A stretch of 64,000 bases of DNA from positions 372,001 through 436,000 of the forward strand of contig NZ_FRFA01000002.1 of the NCBI RefSeq assembly GCF_900143535.1. Reading direction: 5' to 3'. Position 1 is the stretch's first letter, and every line of letters starts with the position of its first letter. The position numbers and the translations under genes were made by a program. The notes beneath the pieces were generated by a model. That model saw only the letters and a list, made by a program, of their open reading frames with translations. It was not told the origin of the DNA and searched no databases. Positions 62,304-64,000 of this stretch are shown here, piece after piece. Source of the DNA: Tateyamaria sp. Alg231-49. GTDB taxonomy: Bacteria > Pseudomonadota > Alphaproteobacteria > Rhodobacterales > Rhodobacteraceae.

Positions 62304-63323
62304 TCAGTAAATTCGCTTCTCTGGAATGACACCCCTGACCCCGCCGCGGGGGGTCTCTATATCGCCGGCCCTGCGAGGGATCAGGTGTATGTGGCAATGG
62401 AAAATGGTCTGTCCAGACACTTCGCCCGCATTGATGCCCACATTAAAACCTTCGACGGACCGATCCAGCCCTCGGACTGTTTGGCGTTCTGTTTGGAGGA
62501 GTTGCTGCACCGCGTTCAACTCGGGCTGATGGAGATCGAAATAGTCTGGCACATGCCGCTTTGTAATTATCAAAGTATGATGCTCAGTTACTGGAAAGCC
62601 ATCGCGAATAGCGTAAGCTAGCTCATTTTGGGCAACAACTCGTTCGCCCGGGATCTCGCAAAAGGCGCATCCATCGCATCTGTGGGTGTAGCTCTTGGCC
62701 ATGCCTCGAAAATCAGTGTCATCTCGGTCCCGTTTCATCGCATTGCAGGAATAGCAAAGCGCCTGAAGATTTAGGGCCTCATCACTGCCACCTTTGTTGC
62801 GGGGCAGGATATGGTCGACTTCCAGTGCCTTTTGGTCAGCCGATATCCCGCAGAGTTCGCAACGAAAATGGGCGCGCTTCAGAACTTCGTATCGAAGGGT
62901 GCCGGGTATGTAGCCTGATGACTTGGATCTATGAGACCATATCTTGTTACCGCGCTTGCCTATGAAGGCATCGATTTTCTGATCGCAGATCCTGATGAGT
63001 TCTTGGATCTCCACATCATGGAGGCCCGCATTCTCTGCAAGTTGGTAAGCTTGGATTTCCCTGCTGGACTTTATTGGCTGCACGATGCCGTTTTTTGTGA
63101 GAACGCGCCCCACCATGTTTTTGGTGCGGATCATGTAATATTCAAGCTGCGAGCGGTCATAAACCATGAGCGCTGCGGCGATCTCTTCAAGCGAGGCTGA
63201 TCCTCCACCTTTGAGAATCCTGCGGATCATCACCGGCTGGTAGATATGTGACATCCGCATATGGTGCTCAAGAAACTCCTTGAGCCGCATATATGCTTTT
63301 GATGGAGTTGGAAAACCTGACAT
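62304..63323 (-). CDS. HNH endonuclease-HIT domain fusion protein
   Basis: A 339-residue three-part protein. Residues 1-110 look like a winged-helix/DNA-binding region (MIRRILKGGGSASLEEIAAAL). Residues 145-200 are an HNH nuclease with CELCG (155-159), EVDHILPRNKGG (His 171) and LCYSCN (190, 193). Residues 215-320 are a HIT domain with CDGCAFC (216-222) and the nucleotide-binding HCHIHLIPR (309-317). HNH cuts nucleic acid; HIT proteins hydrolyse nucleoside phosphates or nucleotidylated ends, so it may cut and then process ends. Confidence 0.85.
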   Translation of the reverse strand: MSGFPTPSKAYMRLKEFLEHHMRMSHIYQPVMIRRILKGGGSASLEEIAAALMVYDRSQLEYYMIRTKNMVGRVLTKNGIVQPIKSSREIQAYQLAENAGLHDVEIQELIRICDQKIDAFIGKRGNKIWSHRSKSSGYIPGTLRYEVLKRAHFRCELCGISADQKALEVDHILPRNKGGSDEALNLQALCYSCNAMKRDRDDTDFRGMAKSYTHRCDGCAFCEIPGERVVAQNELAYAIRDGFPVTEHHTLIITKRHVPDYFDLHQPELNAVQQLLQTERQTVRGLDRSVEGFNVGINAGEVSGQTIFHCHIHLIPRRAGDIETPRGGVRGVIPEKRIY

Positions 63324-63332
63324 TTCGGCAGG

Positions 63333-63986
63333 TTAGACGACCTGGTTGTTGAGCGTCCAGTTCATCGGTGGTTTTGACTGGCTTAGAAGACGCGGACGAT
63401 AGTCCAGCCACCTGTTCTCATCTTGTCCGGCCGCGAACGCGGCTTCCCTCAATGCCGTTTCAAATGGAGCCAGATCCAAGCTTGGCCTCTCCTTTGTCAG
63501 AGCCCTGTGAACCTGCTTGCTGAACTGCCCTGGTACAACCGGATGGCCAAGCGTCAGCTCACACAAGCGAGCAAGCTTCTCGTTCCGAATTTTGAAAAAT
63601 CGGCTGCTCAGGATTTTGCCAGTCTCTAGGTCGAGCTCAGGGAACGTGACATGCCAATGCGTTTCGTTTCCGATTCCAGACCTTCGGGGCCTCACGTGCT
63701 CTACGATTGAAGCTCGGTTGCCAGATGTGATTGAGACCTTGTATTCAAAACAAATTTCAACAAACACCAATGCGAAATCCTGCTGTGTCATCTGTTCGTT
63801 TGGCGAAATCACAAAATGCCGAACGGAGTATTGTTTGCCAGAAATTCGGGAGATTTCACCCAATAGCTTAAGATCTTCGGGGCACCCACGGATCCATGTT
63901 GCACATTCGTTGTCCGCAGAGTTTGCAAGATAAGCGGCGATCCTGGAGCTATGCGCAGTTGGAATGCGCGTTGATTTGATGATCAT
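63333..63986 (-). CDS. Relaxase (MobA/VirD2-like), short form
   Basis: A 217-residue protein starting MIIKSTRIPTAHSSRIAAYLANSADNECATW, the typical opening of relaxase/mobilisation nucleases. The HxH metal motif is in NETHWHVTFPELDLETGKILSSRFFKIRNEKLARLCEL near residue 112. GGGGGAG precedes the ATG at 63986. Most relatives carry a longer C-terminal part; this one stops at 63333, ten bases before the HNH-HIT gene, so it is either a short family member or truncated. It marks the island as mobilisable or derived from an integrative element. Confidence 0.8.
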   Translation of the reverse strand: MIIKSTRIPTAHSSRIAAYLANSADNECATWIRGCPEDLKLLGEISRISGKQYSVRHFVISPNEQMTQQDFALVFVEICFEYKVSITSGNRASIVEHVRPRRSGIGNETHWHVTFPELDLETGKILSSRFFKIRNEKLARLCELTLGHPVVPGQFSKQVHRALTKERPSLDLAPFETALREAAFAAGQDENRWLDYRPRLLSQSKPPMNWTLNNQVV

Positions 63987-64000
63987 GATCGCTCCCCCAA

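Noticed and set aside
62256-62621. Plus-strand open frame opposite the HNH-HIT gene
   Set aside because: Antisense to the HIT domain coding region with its histidine motif; no independent support.
55546-64000. Second copy of the tRNA-Phe 3' end as a right attachment site
   Set aside because: I looked for a repeat of the T-arm and acceptor sequence and found none; the right end of the island, if any, lies outside the window.
1-64000. CRISPR arrays or rRNA genes
   Set aside because: No regularly spaced direct repeats with spacers and no rRNA-like sequence were seen on either strand.

Overview
The window looks like a chromosome segment of a marine Rhodobacteraceae (Roseobacter-group) alphaproteobacterium. 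Grounds: moderately high GC, dense operons with ATGA-type overlaps, a GcrA cell-cycle regulator, a DUF6455 protein, a LexA box of the alphaproteobacterial GTTC-N7-GTTC type, an Irr-like iron box, an opgC-opgG-opgH glucan operon and a BMP-type nucleoside ABC transporter. Genus or species cannot be fixed from the sequence alone.

Positions 1-55545 are ordinary core genome. In order: a TauE/SafE exporter with a truncated TIGR02186 partner; a purine-nucleoside type ABC transporter (substrate-binding protein, ATPase, an unknown secreted protein, two permeases); rimI-tsaB-GFA-nifU; a Usp protein and a branched-chain aminotransferase; small genes (M48 lipoprotein protease, YigZ-like, DUF6455, hemolysin III, DCC1-like, an SOS-box gene, CDGSH protein, rimO); AsmA; a capsule-type export and KDO precursor operon (kpsT, kpsE, kdsA, phosphomannomutase); an ArsR/ArsP-like pair with two operators; a UDG-family gene with SseB; a YHS/rhodanese pair; the osmoregulated periplasmic glucan operon; a CoA-transferase/TPP-enzyme pair; copA-cueR; gcrA; argD-argF-panE-like; gnd; hrpB; meaB; rpmB; a DUF2946-like/PCu(A)C copper pair; cobB; a LysR regulator divergent from a nitrilase-family gene; and infA-maf-rng-yacG followed by tRNA-Phe.

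Positions 55546-64000, directly after the tRNA-Phe 3' end, read as an accessory island. The first kilobase holds decayed IS21 istB and IS3 orfA fragments and three helically phased GTACCA repeats. Then come three minus-strand genes (two of unknown function and a small P-loop kinase), a cluster of AAGGATAG octamers, a 698-residue cytosolic FtsH-like AAA/M41 protease without membrane segments, a lipocalin lipoprotein, an HNH-HIT fusion protein and a relaxase. No integrase is visible, so the island probably continues past the right edge. The soluble FtsH-like protease and its neighbours are the best candidate for an undescribed system.

Regulatory sequence is readable at several places: an intercistronic terminator after the nucleoside-binding protein gene, an Irr-like box before nifU, a LexA box before an unknown gene with a clamp-binding-like motif, paired ArsR operators, a 19-bp-spacer CueR promoter that would give a leaderless copA mRNA, and factor-independent terminators after rpmB and yacG. 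A Roseobacter-type palindromic element occurs twice, once forming the C-terminal tail of RimI.
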